A DNA stretch of 60,093 nt from Andeanibacterium sp035497315 (GTDB lineage Bacteria; Pseudomonadota; Alphaproteobacteria; Sphingomonadales; Sphingomonadaceae): positions 1 through 60,093 of the forward strand of contig DATJDU010000019.1 of assembly GCA_035497315.1 (NCBI GenBank), written 5' to 3'. Under the pieces are notes generated by a model. It was not told the origin of the DNA and did no database searches. It saw only the letters and a program-made list of their open reading frames with translations. Of the stretch, positions 9,055 to 17,011 are shown one piece after another (position 1 is the first letter of the stretch; each line of letters opens with the position of its first letter). The position numbers and the translations under genes were made by a program.

Positions 9055-11655
9055 ATGTCCGGTTCCGCAACCCCAATGATGGAGCAGTATTTCGCGCTCA
9101 AGGCGGAGGCAGGCGATTGCCTGCTGTTCTACCGCATGGGCGACTTCTTCGAATTGTTCTTCGACGATGCCCGCACTGCCAGCCAGGTGCTGGATATCGC
9201 GCTGACCAGCCGGGGCGAACATGGCGGCACGCCCGTGCCGATGTGCGGCGTGCCGGTCCATGCGGCGGAAGGCTATCTTGCCCGGCTGATCAAGGCCGGC
9301 TGCAGGGTGGCGATTGCCGAGCAGGTGGAAACGCCCGAGGAGGCCAAAGCGCGCGGTGGCTACAAGGCGCTGGTGAAGCGCGATATCGTGCGCTTCGTCA
9401 CGGCTGGCACGCTCACCGAGGAAGCGCTGCTGGAACCGCGCCGGGCGAACATGCTCGCGGCGGTCTGCGATGTTCGCGGCACGATCGGCATTGCCGCCTG
9501 CGATATCTCCACCGGGCGGATGGAGCTGGAGGAATGCGCGCCCGAGCGGATGGGCGCTGCTCTCGCCCGGATCGGAGCGAGCGAGCTGGTGGTGCCCGAA
9601 GGATGGGGCGAGGCGCCGCTCGATGCGATCCCCCGGGCACGCACCACCTTCGCCAGCGACGAGGGCGAAGCCCGCCTCAAGCGCCTGCACGAAGTCGCCA
9701 CGCTGGACGCCTTCGGCAGCTTTACCCGCCCCATGCTGGCAGCGGCGGGCGGGCTGATCGCCTATCTGGAGCATGTCGGACGCGGCAAGCTGCCCTTCCT
9801 CCTTCCGCCCGAAGCGCGCGCGGGAGAAGAGCGTCTGGCGATGGACGAGGCAACCCGCGGCAGTCTTGAAATTCTCTCCAGCCAGCAGGGCGGCCGGGCC
9901 GGCAGCCTGATCGCTGCGGTGGATCGCTGCGTGACCGGCGCAGGCGCGCGGCAGCTGGCGGACGATCTTTCCGCCCCGCTGACCGATGCCGGCGCCATCA
10001 CCGCCCGGCTGGCGCTGGTACAATATTTCCACGAGGACCCGCTGCTGCGCGCGGATTTGCGCGAAGTGCTGCGCGGTGCGCCCGATATCGGCCGCGCGCT
10101 GGGCCGGATCGTCGCCGGACGCGGCAGCCCACGCGATCTCGGCCAGATCCGCGACGGGCTCAATGAAGCACGCAATATCGGCGAGCACCTCCAGCGCCGC
10201 AACGGCAGGCCCGATCTGCTCGACACACTGCTGCCAAGGCTGGGCGGGCACGGCGCGCTGACCGACCTGCTCGGCCGCGCACTCGTCCCGACGCCGCCAA
10301 CCGAGCGCAGCCAGGGCGGCTTCATCGCGGAAGGCTACGATCACGCGCTGGACGAATTGCGCGCCGTTTCCGGCAATGCCCGCCGCGCCATCGCTGCGAT
10401 GGAAGCGCGCTATCGCGACGAGACCGGGATTTCCGCCTTGAAAATCCGCCATAATGGCGTGCTGGGCTATTTCATCGAAGTGCCCGCCCGCCATGGCGAC
10501 CGGCTGATGGCACCGGAGAGCGGCTTCACCCATCGCCAGACCATGGCCAATGCAGTGCGCTTCAATTCGCTGCAATTGCATGAGGAAGCCAGCCGCATCG
10601 CCGAGGCGGGCGGCCATGCTCTCGCTGCCGAGGAAGCGCATTTCGAGGAGCTGATCGCCGCCGTTGCAGCAGATCGGGAAGCGATCGCCGCCACTGCCGC
10701 CGCGCTGGCCCGGATCGACGTTTCCGCCGGGCAAGCCGAGCGGGCGGCCGAAGGCAATTGGTGCCGCCCGGAGATTTCGGAAGGCCTCTCGCTTGATATC
10801 AGGGGCGGGCGCCATCCGGTGGTGGAACAGGCTCTGGCGTCCAGTGGCGAGCGTTTCGTGGCGAATGACTGCACCCTTTCTCCTGCCGACCGGCTGTGGC
10901 TGATCGGCGGGCCGAATATGGGCGGCAAATCCACTTTCCTGCGGCAGAACGCGCTGATCGTGCTGCTGGCGCAGGCAGGCGGCTATGTCCCGGCCGATAC
11001 CGCCCGGATCGGGCTGGTCGACCGCCTGTTCAGCCGCGTGGGCGCATCCGACAATCTGGCGCGCGGGCGCTCGACCTTCATGGTCGAGATGGTGGAAACC
11101 GCCGCGATCCTTGCCCAGGCATCCGAACGCAGCTTCGTGATCCTCGACGAGGTCGGGCGCGGCACCTCCACTTATGATGGCCTCGCTCTCGCCTGGGCCG
11201 TGGTGGAGGCCGTGCACGGCAAGAACCGTTGTCGCTGCCTGTTCGCCACCCATTATCACGAGCTGGCCCGGCTGGCGGAGACCTGCGAGGCGCTGTCGCT
11301 CCACCACGTCCGCGCCCGCGAATGGAAGGGCGATCTGGTGCTGCTGCACGAGCTGAGCACCGGCCCTGCCGACCGATCCTATGGCCTGGCCGTGGCGCGG
11401 CTGGCAGGCGTGCCCGAACCGGTGGTGAAGCGCGCCCGGCAGGTGCTCGACCGGCTGGAGCGAGGCCGCGCCGAAACGGGCGGGCTGGCCGCGGGCCTGG
11501 GGGACCTCCCGCTCTTCGCCGCAGCGCAGGTGCAGGAGGAAGAGGTGCGCGACGGCTTGCGCGACCGGCTGGAGGAACTGGAAGTCGACGCGCTCACCCC
11601 GCGCGAGGCGCTGGACCTCCTTTACGAACTGAAGCGTCTTTCCGCCCAAGGCTGA
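9055..11655 (+). CDS. mutS: DNA mismatch repair protein MutS
   Basis: An 866-residue mismatch-recognition ATPase. The mismatch-binding motif is in FYRMGDFFELFFDDA (residues about 24-38, the GxFYE-type Phe-x-Glu motif). The connector and lever domains follow, and the C-terminal ABC-type ATPase has the Walker A GGPNMGGKSTFLRQ near residue 617, a signature region RGRSTFMVEMVETA, and Walker B FVILDEVGRGTSTYDGLALA. The HATHYHELA-type switch appears as FATHYHELARLAE. Full length for the family. MutS loads MutL to start repair of replication errors. Confidence 0.97.
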   Translation: MSGSATPMMEQYFALKAEAGDCLLFYRMGDFFELFFDDARTASQVLDIALTSRGEHGGTPVPMCGVPVHAAEGYLARLIKAGCRVAIAEQVETPEEAKARGGYKALVKRDIVRFVTAGTLTEEALLEPRRANMLAAVCDVRGTIGIAACDISTGRMELEECAPERMGAALARIGASELVVPEGWGEAPLDAIPRARTTFASDEGEARLKRLHEVATLDAFGSFTRPMLAAAGGLIAYLEHVGRGKLPFLLPPEARAGEERLAMDEATRGSLEILSSQQGGRAGSLIAAVDRCVTGAGARQLADDLSAPLTDAGAITARLALVQYFHEDPLLRADLREVLRGAPDIGRALGRIVAGRGSPRDLGQIRDGLNEARNIGEHLQRRNGRPDLLDTLLPRLGGHGALTDLLGRALVPTPPTERSQGGFIAEGYDHALDELRAVSGNARRAIAAMEARYRDETGISALKIRHNGVLGYFIEVPARHGDRLMAPESGFTHRQTMANAVRFNSLQLHEEASRIAEAGGHALAAEEAHFEELIAAVAADREAIAATAAALARIDVSAGQAERAAEGNWCRPEISEGLSLDIRGGRHPVVEQALASSGERFVANDCTLSPADRLWLIGGPNMGGKSTFLRQNALIVLLAQAGGYVPADTARIGLVDRLFSRVGASDNLARGRSTFMVEMVETAAILAQASERSFVILDEVGRGTSTYDGLALAWAVVEAVHGKNRCRCLFATHYHELARLAETCEALSLHHVRAREWKGDLVLLHELSTGPADRSYGLAVARLAGVPEPVVKRARQVLDRLERGRAETGGLAAGLGDLPLFAAAQVQEEEVRDGLRDRLEELEVDALTPREALDLLYELKRLSAQG

Positions 11656-11713
11656 GGGCAATCGGGCGGCGGCGCTTACTTCGAATTAACCCTGCTGCCT
11701 TACATCGCCGGAG

Positions 11714-12127
11714 ATGAATCAGTTCATCTTCAGGAATCGCTGGTTCGCGGCCGGCTTTGTCGCGCTGATCCTTCTGGGCGCCTATCTGCTGGTGGGCGAC
11801 AGGGAGAGCGGCCCGCTTGCGCGCGTGACAAATGGAGTGGCTGACAGGCGGCAGGAGCTGAACACGCAGATGGCCCAAGCCGCCGCTCCCGCGCCGCTAC
11901 CTCCACCGGCTGTGCCGGAGGCTGCAGGCGAAGAACATGAATTTCTGGACGATGAAGACCTGATCGATACCGCCGCCGGCATGGACCCCACTCCGCCAGA
12001 CGAAATGGCGCAGGGCGATGACGATGGCGATATCGGTGCAGATCGCCCGGCAGAGACAGCCAATACCGGATCCGACCAGCAGTTCGAATTCGTCAATGGG
12101 GTGGCCATTCTCAGGCAGGGGCGCTGA
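11714..12127 (+). CDS. Small acidic protein with one N-terminal membrane segment
   Basis: A 137-residue protein of unknown function. Residues about 11-27 (WFAAGFVALILLGAYLLVG) form a single hydrophobic anchor or uncleaved signal. The rest is a Pro/Ala-rich linker followed by a strongly acidic stretch (EEHEFLDDEDLIDTA, QGDDDGDIGAD) and ends with FEFVNGVAILRQGR. I do not recognise the family. It starts 58 bp after mutS on the same strand and converges with the next gene. Coding status is supported by position, codon pattern and the absence of a competing frame. Confidence 0.7.
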   Translation: MNQFIFRNRWFAAGFVALILLGAYLLVGDRESGPLARVTNGVADRRQELNTQMAQAAAPAPLPPPAVPEAAGEEHEFLDDEDLIDTAAGMDPTPPDEMAQGDDDGDIGADRPAETANTGSDQQFEFVNGVAILRQGR

Positions 12128-12139
12128 GGCCCTGATCCG

Positions 12140-13015
12140 TCAGACAGCGGGCACCGGCACTTCGCCCGAATAATCGTAGAAGCCCCGGCCGGTCTTGCGG
12201 CCCAGCCAGCCCGCATCGACATATTTTGCCAGCAACGGCGCCGGGCGATATTTGGAATCGCCGGTAGAGGCGAAGATTACCTTCACGATCTCCAGGCAGG
12301 TATCCAGCCCGATGAAATCCGCCAGTTCCAGCGGCCCCATCGGGTGATTGAGGCCCAGCCGCGCGCCCTTGTCGATATCGGCAACGCTGGCCGTGCCCTG
12401 CCCCAGCACGAAGCATGCCTCGTTGATCATGGGCAGGAGGATGCGGTTGACCACGAAGCCCGGCTCGTCCCCGCTCAGCACCACCTGCTTACCCAGGCTT
12501 TCGGCAAAGGCGCGGGTGCGGGCCACGGTATCGGGGCTGGTGGCAAGGCCGGGGATCACTTCGATCAGCTGCATTACCGGCACGGGATTGAAGAAATGCA
12601 GCCCGATGAAGCGCGCCGGATCGGCAGTGCCCGCCGCCATGCGGGTGATCGGGATGGAGCTGGTGTTGCTGGCAAGGATCGCGTCCGCGCCCAGCACTTC
12701 GCCCGCCCTTGCAAAGATCGCGCGCTTGATATCCTCGCGCTCGGTCGCCGCTTCGATGATGATCCCGGCCCCGGCCATGGGCGCATAATCGGCCACGGGC
12801 ACGATCCTGCCCAGCGTGGCGGCGGCATCGGTGGCGGAGATCTTCTCCTTCTCCACCAGCCGGGCGAGGGTCTTCCCGATCTTCGCTTTCGCCTTTTCGG
12901 CCAGCGCCAGATCGACATCGCACAACAGCACTTCGATGCCCCGCTGGGCCACCGTCTGGGCAATGCCCGAGCCCATCTGGCCTGCCCCGATCACTCCGAC
13001 GATGTCCATGCCCAT
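12140..13015 (-). CDS. 3-hydroxybutyryl-CoA / 3-hydroxyacyl-CoA dehydrogenase
   Basis: A 291-residue NAD-dependent dehydrogenase of the 3HCDH family. The Rossmann motif GVIGAGQMGSGIAQTVAQRG is at residues 6-25, ASNTSSIPITRMA and IGLHFFNPVPVMQLIEVI carry the catalytic Ser/His region, and the C-terminal dimerisation domain contains FVVNRILLPMINEA and GLNHPMGPLELADFIGLDT. It interconverts acetoacetyl-CoA and 3-hydroxybutyryl-CoA, or acts in beta-oxidation; the exact chain length is not predictable. Family length is normal (about 280-290). A palindromic repeat lies just upstream of its start. Confidence 0.94.
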   Translation of the reverse strand: MGMDIVGVIGAGQMGSGIAQTVAQRGIEVLLCDVDLALAEKAKAKIGKTLARLVEKEKISATDAAATLGRIVPVADYAPMAGAGIIIEAATEREDIKRAIFARAGEVLGADAILASNTSSIPITRMAAGTADPARFIGLHFFNPVPVMQLIEVIPGLATSPDTVARTRAFAESLGKQVVLSGDEPGFVVNRILLPMINEACFVLGQGTASVADIDKGARLGLNHPMGPLELADFIGLDTCLEIVKVIFASTGDSKYRPAPLLAKYVDAGWLGRKTGRGFYDYSGEVPVPAV

Positions 13016-13068
13016 ATCCTTCGCAGTTGCAGCACAAGCTTAGCCATTATGCAGATTCCACGCCATGA

Positions 13069-13158
13069 TTCGTCATTGCGAGGGACCGCAGGTCCCGCGG
13101 CAATCCAGGGCTGAACGCATTGGGCCCTGGATTGCTTCGCTCCGCTCGCAATGACGAA
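13069..13158. repeat. 90-bp imperfect palindromic intergenic repeat
   Basis: The outer arms TTCGTCATTGCGAG (13069-13082) and CTCGCAATGACGAA (13145-13158) are perfect reverse complements. The inner arms CAATCCAGGGC (13101-13111) and GCCCTGGATTG (13124-13134) are also perfect. The whole block would fold into one long hairpin. It sits between hbd and the adenosyltransferase gene and has the look of a dispersed REP/MITE-like element. No open frame is present. Confidence 0.85.
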
Positions 13159-13161
13159 GCG

Positions 13162-13731
13162 CTAGCGGTTCGCCCCCGGCTGCCACAGCACATCGCCGCC
13201 TGCATCCGCATTGAACGCGCGGGCGAGGACGAACAGCCAGTCCGACAGGCGGTTGATGTAATGGAGCGCCGCCGGGTTCACCGGCTCCGCCGCCGCCAAT
13301 GCAGCCATGGCGCGTTCGGCGCGGCGCACTGCGGCGCGGGCGACATGGGCGCGGGCGGCCGCTTCGGTACCGCCGGGCAGGATGAAACTGCGCAGCGGTT
13401 CCACCCCTTCGTTCAGCGCATCGATTGCCGCTTCCAGCGCGGAGACCTGCGCGGGCACGATCCGCAGCACCATTTCGGAAGGCTCGAATTCCTCGCCGGG
13501 CGTGGCCAGATCGGCGCCGAGATCGAACAAATCGTTCTGCGCCCGGGTCACGCCCCCAAGGCGATCGCTGCCCGCCAGCGCCACCGCCAGCAGGCCGAGC
13601 GCCGAATTTGCTTCGTCCACCGCGCCGATTGCCTCGAAGCGCGGATCGGCCTTGGCCCGGCGCGAACCGTCGACCAGGCCCGAAGTGCCGTCATCCCCCG
13701 TGCGGGTGTAGATCTTCGAAAGCCGGACCAT
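13162..13731 (-). CDS. ATP:cob(I)alamin adenosyltransferase (PduO type)
   Basis: A 189-residue enzyme that transfers the adenosyl group of ATP to cob(I)alamin to make coenzyme B12. Family signatures are the ATP-binding N-terminus KIYTRTGDDGTSGLVDG (residues 6-22), FILPGGTEAAARAHVARAAV and the cobalamin-site helix YINRLSDWLFVLARAFN. Length is typical for PduO. It is the third gene of a gluQRS - twin-membrane protein - adenosyltransferase operon, 20 bp after its neighbour. Its stop lies a few bases from the palindromic repeat. Confidence 0.94.
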   Translation of the reverse strand: MVRLSKIYTRTGDDGTSGLVDGSRRAKADPRFEAIGAVDEANSALGLLAVALAGSDRLGGVTRAQNDLFDLGADLATPGEEFEPSEMVLRIVPAQVSALEAAIDALNEGVEPLRSFILPGGTEAAARAHVARAAVRRAERAMAALAAAEPVNPAALHYINRLSDWLFVLARAFNADAGGDVLWQPGANR

Positions 13732-13751
13732 CCACCCGTACCGTCAGCCGA

Positions 13752-13982
13752 TCAACGGCCGGCGGCGAGGATGATCACGATCACCACGATTGCGAGCGCC
13801 TGATATTTGATGCGCGCGAACATCATCTTGTTCTGCTGCAATTGCAGCTCGTGCAAATTCGCCTCCCCGCCATTGTCGATATTGTGCCGGGTGCTCTGCA
13901 GGAACGCGACGATCCCGCGCACGAGCGAATAGACCACCATGGCCATCAGGCCGAGCAGGACGATGACGAGGAACGTATTCAT
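13752..13982 (-). CDS. HIG1-domain twin transmembrane protein
   Basis: A 76-residue protein with two membrane helices: FLVIVLLGLMAMVVYSLVRG at the N-terminus and YQALAIVVIVIILAAG at the C-terminus. The connecting loop has HNIDNGGEANLHELQLQQNKMMFARI, which matches the bacterial HIG_1_N family; its eukaryotic members are linked to respiratory supercomplexes. The function in bacteria is unclear. It overlaps the end of gluQRS by 4 bp (ATGA), showing translational coupling. Confidence 0.85.
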   Translation of the reverse strand: MNTFLVIVLLGLMAMVVYSLVRGIVAFLQSTRHNIDNGGEANLHELQLQQNKMMFARIKYQALAIVVIVIILAAGR

Positions 13983-14836
13983 AAGCCCCTATCTAGGCCC
14001 TTGCTGAGCGAAATGCCAGATGGCAGCGCGCCGACCCGCAGGGCATCGGCCAGCGCCCGCCCATCTTCCCCCGCCAGCCGCAATTCCGTGAGGCCCAGCG
14101 ATCCCGCGCCCGAGCCGCGCCGCTTGGCCAGCTTCCTCCCCTCCCCATCCACCAGCAGCGGATGGTGGTGCCAGACCGGCACCTTCAGGCCGAGCAGCGC
14201 CTGCAGCAGCCGGTGGACATGGCTGGCCGGGAACAGGTCCATCCCCCGCGTCACCAGAGTTATCCCGTCCGCTGCATCGTCCAGCGTGGCGGCGAGGTGA
14301 TAGCTGGCGGGAGCTTCCTTGCGCAGCAGCACCATGTCGCCAAAGATTTCCGGGGTCGCGCGTTGCACGCCCGCCAGTTCGTCCACCCATTCGAGCGGCC
14401 CTGCCAGCGCCACGGCCTTGGCCATGTCGAGCCGCCAGGCGACTTCGCCCGATGGATCGACATGCCCGCCCCGGCAGGTGCCCGGATAGATCGGCCCATC
14501 CGGCCCGTTCTCCACTGCCGCGGCCACGATCTGCGCCCTGGTGCACTGGCACGGATAGAGCAGGCCCATGGCCTTCAACCGCTGTGCCGCCGCTTCGTAA
14601 GTCGCAAGGCGAGCGGATTGCCGGGGCACTTCCTCCCATTCCAGCCCCAGCCAGGCGAGGTCCGCGCGGAAACCTTCCGCCAGCTCGGCCCGGCTGCGCG
14701 CACCGTCGATATCCTCGATCCGCAGCAGGAAACGCCCATCCCCTGCCTGCGCCAGATCATGCGCCACCACCGCCGCAAAGGCGTGGCCAAGATGGAGCGG
14801 CCCGTTGGGGCTGGGGGCAAAGCGGGTAACGATCAT
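13979..14836 (-). CDS. gluQ: Glutamyl-Q tRNA(Asp) synthetase
   Basis: A 285-residue truncated homologue of glutamyl-tRNA synthetase (GluQRS/YadB) that attaches glutamate to queuosine in tRNA(Asp). The class I motif appears as FAPSPNGPLHLGHAFAAVVA (residues 6-25) and the KLSK-like motif as RKLAKRRGS near residue 233. The zinc-site cysteines are in YPCQCTRAQ and YPGTCRGGH. It lacks the anticodon-binding domain, as expected. It is first in a minus-strand operon with the HIG1 and cobalamin adenosyltransferase genes. Confidence 0.94.
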   Translation of the reverse strand: MIVTRFAPSPNGPLHLGHAFAAVVAHDLAQAGDGRFLLRIEDIDGARSRAELAEGFRADLAWLGLEWEEVPRQSARLATYEAAAQRLKAMGLLYPCQCTRAQIVAAAVENGPDGPIYPGTCRGGHVDPSGEVAWRLDMAKAVALAGPLEWVDELAGVQRATPEIFGDMVLLRKEAPASYHLAATLDDAADGITLVTRGMDLFPASHVHRLLQALLGLKVPVWHHHPLLVDGEGRKLAKRRGSGAGSLGLTELRLAGEDGRALADALRVGALPSGISLSKGLDRGL

Positions 14837-14957
14837 GCAGAAGACGGGTTCTTTCAGGCGCGAATCAGCAAAAATCCTGTGGATGCGCGATTTGTAACAG
14901 GCTTGACGCTTTTCAAGGCAAATGCTCCCTTGCGCATATCAGGGAGGACACCACACT

Positions 14958-15566
14958 GTGTTCAAAGCCGAACTGATCGAACGGGCAGCGCGCTTCCGCA
15001 GTGCGGAGGGCGACCCCTTGCGGAAGCTGGACAGCTGCCCGGCTCTGGTTCTCAATGCCGATTATACGCCGCTGTCCTATTACCCGCTGAGCCTGTGGCC
15101 GTGGCAGACCGCGATCAAGGCGGTGTTCCTGGAACGGGTGGATATCGTGGCGAGTTACGAGCGGGCGGTCCATTCGCCCTCGCTCGACATGAAGATTCCC
15201 TCGGTGATCGCCCTGCGGCAATATGTCCGGCCCAATGAATTCCCCGCCTTCACCCGCTTCAACCTGTTCCTGCGCGATCGCTTCTCCTGCCAATATTGCG
15301 GCAGCCCGGAACATCTGACCTTCGACCATGTGATTCCCCGCCGGCTGGGCGGCAAGACGACATGGGAAAACATCCTCACCGCCTGCGCCCCCTGCAATCT
15401 CAAGAAAGGCGGCCGCACTCCCGCCCAGGCGAAAATGCCCCCGCTGGTCCCCCCGATCCGCCCGACGAGCTGGCAATTGCAGCAACAGGGCAAGAGCTTC
15501 CCGCCCAACTATCTCCACGAAACCTGGCGCGACTGGCTCTATTGGGACATCGAACTGGAAGCCTGA
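14958..15566 (+). CDS. HNH endonuclease family protein
   Basis: A 202-residue protein. The HNH/zinc core is in FSCQYCGSPEHLTFDHVIPR with the second cysteine pair in NILTACAPCNLKKGG (about residues 112-155), giving two CxxC motifs and the His of the catalytic motif. The N-terminal block ALVLNADYTPLSYYPLSLWP is a conserved feature of this alphaproteobacterial family; its role is unknown. The start is taken as GTG at 14958 because AGGGAGGA (14941-14948) lies 9 bp upstream. An in-frame ATG at 14922 precedes that ribosome site and is less likely. Confidence 0.9.
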   Translation: MFKAELIERAARFRSAEGDPLRKLDSCPALVLNADYTPLSYYPLSLWPWQTAIKAVFLERVDIVASYERAVHSPSLDMKIPSVIALRQYVRPNEFPAFTRFNLFLRDRFSCQYCGSPEHLTFDHVIPRRLGGKTTWENILTACAPCNLKKGGRTPAQAKMPPLVPPIRPTSWQLQQQGKSFPPNYLHETWRDWLYWDIELEA

Positions 15567-15892
15567 CACGGCAGCGAAAGTGACACGAAACGGCCCGCGA
15601 AACCTTGTGACCTTCGGGCTCGGTTTCGGGGCGCATCGGGCCTTTACCTGCCCGGGAATCGGCAGTTTTCCGTGATTTTTTCCGACATTCTCCACGGCGG
15701 ATCGCGTTCTGGCCGCGCAATCGCGCAGAGCGATCTGTGACTTTCCGCAAAGGTACTGTGTCACCCTCTGCGCGGCGGCAGGTCGAAGCGGAAAGAGGAA
15801 GCTGGCGATCATCCCGCAGGATGAAGCAAATTTTGCCTGAGTAGGAAAATGTTTGTTTGGCACGGCAAGGGAGGGAACTGTCGCTGTCCTCC
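15567..15892. other. Intergenic region, no gene found
   Basis: This 326-bp gap between the convergent HNH nuclease gene and a hypothetical gene shows no credible open frame. It contains a small hairpin, TCATCC-CGCA-GGATGA (15809-15824), and several scattered TGTGAC/GTGACA words, but no T-run terminator. Nothing further was recognised. Confidence 0.5.
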
Positions 15893-16312
15893 CTATTCGT
15901 CATTCCCGCCGGTGAACTCCACATGCGCGATATCCACCAGATGCTCTGGCGGTGCATAGTTCGAACCCGCCACGGAAACGGTGAGCTTGCTCCGTGCCAT
16001 AGGCATATCGCCCGGCTTCGGCTCCAGATGGTCCGAAATGAACAGGCCAGCCCAGCGGTTCGCGCAGTCGATCACGGCCGCTTCCCTTGCGTCGGACGCG
16101 ACGAATTCCCGAACCTCGCCGTCAAATACCGGGACCTTGCGCCACAGGGTACCGTCCAACCCCTCGCTGCGGCTGCACGAATTGAAGGTGATATCGAAAT
16201 AACGCTGCTTGGCCCTGCCGGAATTCGCATAGGCAATTGGGGCGAGGAAGATCGCCAATATTGCCGCTCCGGCGACGATCTTCGGCCAGCGTGATCGACT
16301 GTGTCCGCCCAT
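15893..16312 (-). CDS. Putative exported protein of unknown function
   Basis: A 139-residue protein. It begins MGGHSRSRWPKIVAGAAILA and has one hydrophobic segment ending FLAPIAYANS, either a signal peptide with an AxA-like cleavage site or a membrane anchor. The mature part contains two Cys (NSCSRS and VIDCANRW) and no domain I recognise. The ATG at 16312 is preferred because AGGA lies about 9 bp upstream; a longer frame from 16411 runs into the palindromic repeat region and gives a non-natural-looking Cys/Arg-rich N-terminus. Confidence 0.7.
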   Translation of the reverse strand: MGGHSRSRWPKIVAGAAILAIFLAPIAYANSGRAKQRYFDITFNSCSRSEGLDGTLWRKVPVFDGEVREFVASDAREAAVIDCANRWAGLFISDHLEPKPGDMPMARSKLTVSVAGSNYAPPEHLVDIAHVEFTGGNDE

Positions 16313-16410
16313 GCCGCGATTTCCTAGCTGAGGTCCGCTGAATGATAGTCGGCTGCAGCGTAGTGGACAATCGGATCGCTTCCAGACTTGTCTTCCAGAG
16401 CTATCCTCCA

Positions 16411-16580
16411 AAAACCCTCTCCCGTTGACGGGAGAGGGATACGCAGACTTAGCCCGCGAGGGCCTAGCCGGAGTTGGGTGAGGGTTTGCGGTCTTTCGAA
16501 CCGGCAGGCACCCTCATCCAAGGTGCGCTAGCTCCTGCGGAGCAAGCTGCGCTATCCTTCTCCCCTCAAAGGGAGAAGGA
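16411..16580. repeat. Composite palindromic repeat element
   Basis: This gap between two minus-strand genes holds two strong hairpins: CCCTCTCCCGT / ACGGGAGAGGG (16415-16425 and 16428-16438) and CCTTCTCCC / GGGAGAAGG (16556-16564 and 16571-16579). Between them is GC-rich sequence with further short inverted words such as GCTCCTGCGGAGC. Related half-copies occur at 27195-27219 and 27880-27908 in this window. No open frame is present. Confidence 0.75.
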
Positions 16581-16589
16581 CCACACGCC

Positions 16590-17006
16590 CTAGCCCTCGA
16601 TAATCCGGCTCGATGGATGGTGCTTGTCGAGATGCTTCTTCACGATCCGCAGATTGCGGCTGTTGGAGCGATAGAGCAGGTCGAACAGGTCGCCCGCCAC
16701 CGGGATCGCGCCCAATGCCGTGTCGAAGGCGATATTGGCGGCCATGCGCGCCAGTTTCCATTTGGGCAGGCCCAGATTGCGCGCTTCCCATACGATATAG
16801 GCGCCCATGGCGGCGGTCAGCACATCGCCCAGCACCGGGATGATTCCGACAATCGCATCGAGCCCCACGGCGCGGTTGATGCCGGGAATAGTGAAGCTGC
16901 GTTCCAGCACCATCTCCATCGCTTCGATGCGCTGGCGAACGGAGGCGGGATCGGTGCCCACCGGCAGGGTCACGCCCATGGGGCGGGGACGGCTGGATTG
17001 GGTCAT
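16590..17006 (-). CDS. DUF4112 domain protein
   Basis: A 138-residue protein that begins MTQSSRPRPMG and contains ERSFTIPGINRAVGLDAIVG, PVLGDVLTAAMGAYIVWEAR and FDTALGAIPVAGDLFDLLYRS, the glycine-rich repeats of the DUF4112 family. Two weakly hydrophobic segments suggest membrane association. The function is unknown. The ATG at 17006 lies 5 bp after the stop of the solute-binding protein gene, so the two form an operon. A longer upstream frame would overlap that gene and is rejected. Confidence 0.88.
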   Translation of the reverse strand: MTQSSRPRPMGVTLPVGTDPASVRQRIEAMEMVLERSFTIPGINRAVGLDAIVGIIPVLGDVLTAAMGAYIVWEARNLGLPKWKLARMAANIAFDTALGAIPVAGDLFDLLYRSNSRNLRIVKKHLDKHHPSSRIIEG

Positions 17007-17011
17007 CTGCC

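Noticed and set aside
8905..11661. 918-codon minus-strand frame antisense to mutS
   Set aside because: MutS is unmistakable on the plus strand; the antisense translation is low-complexity and has no recognisable motif.
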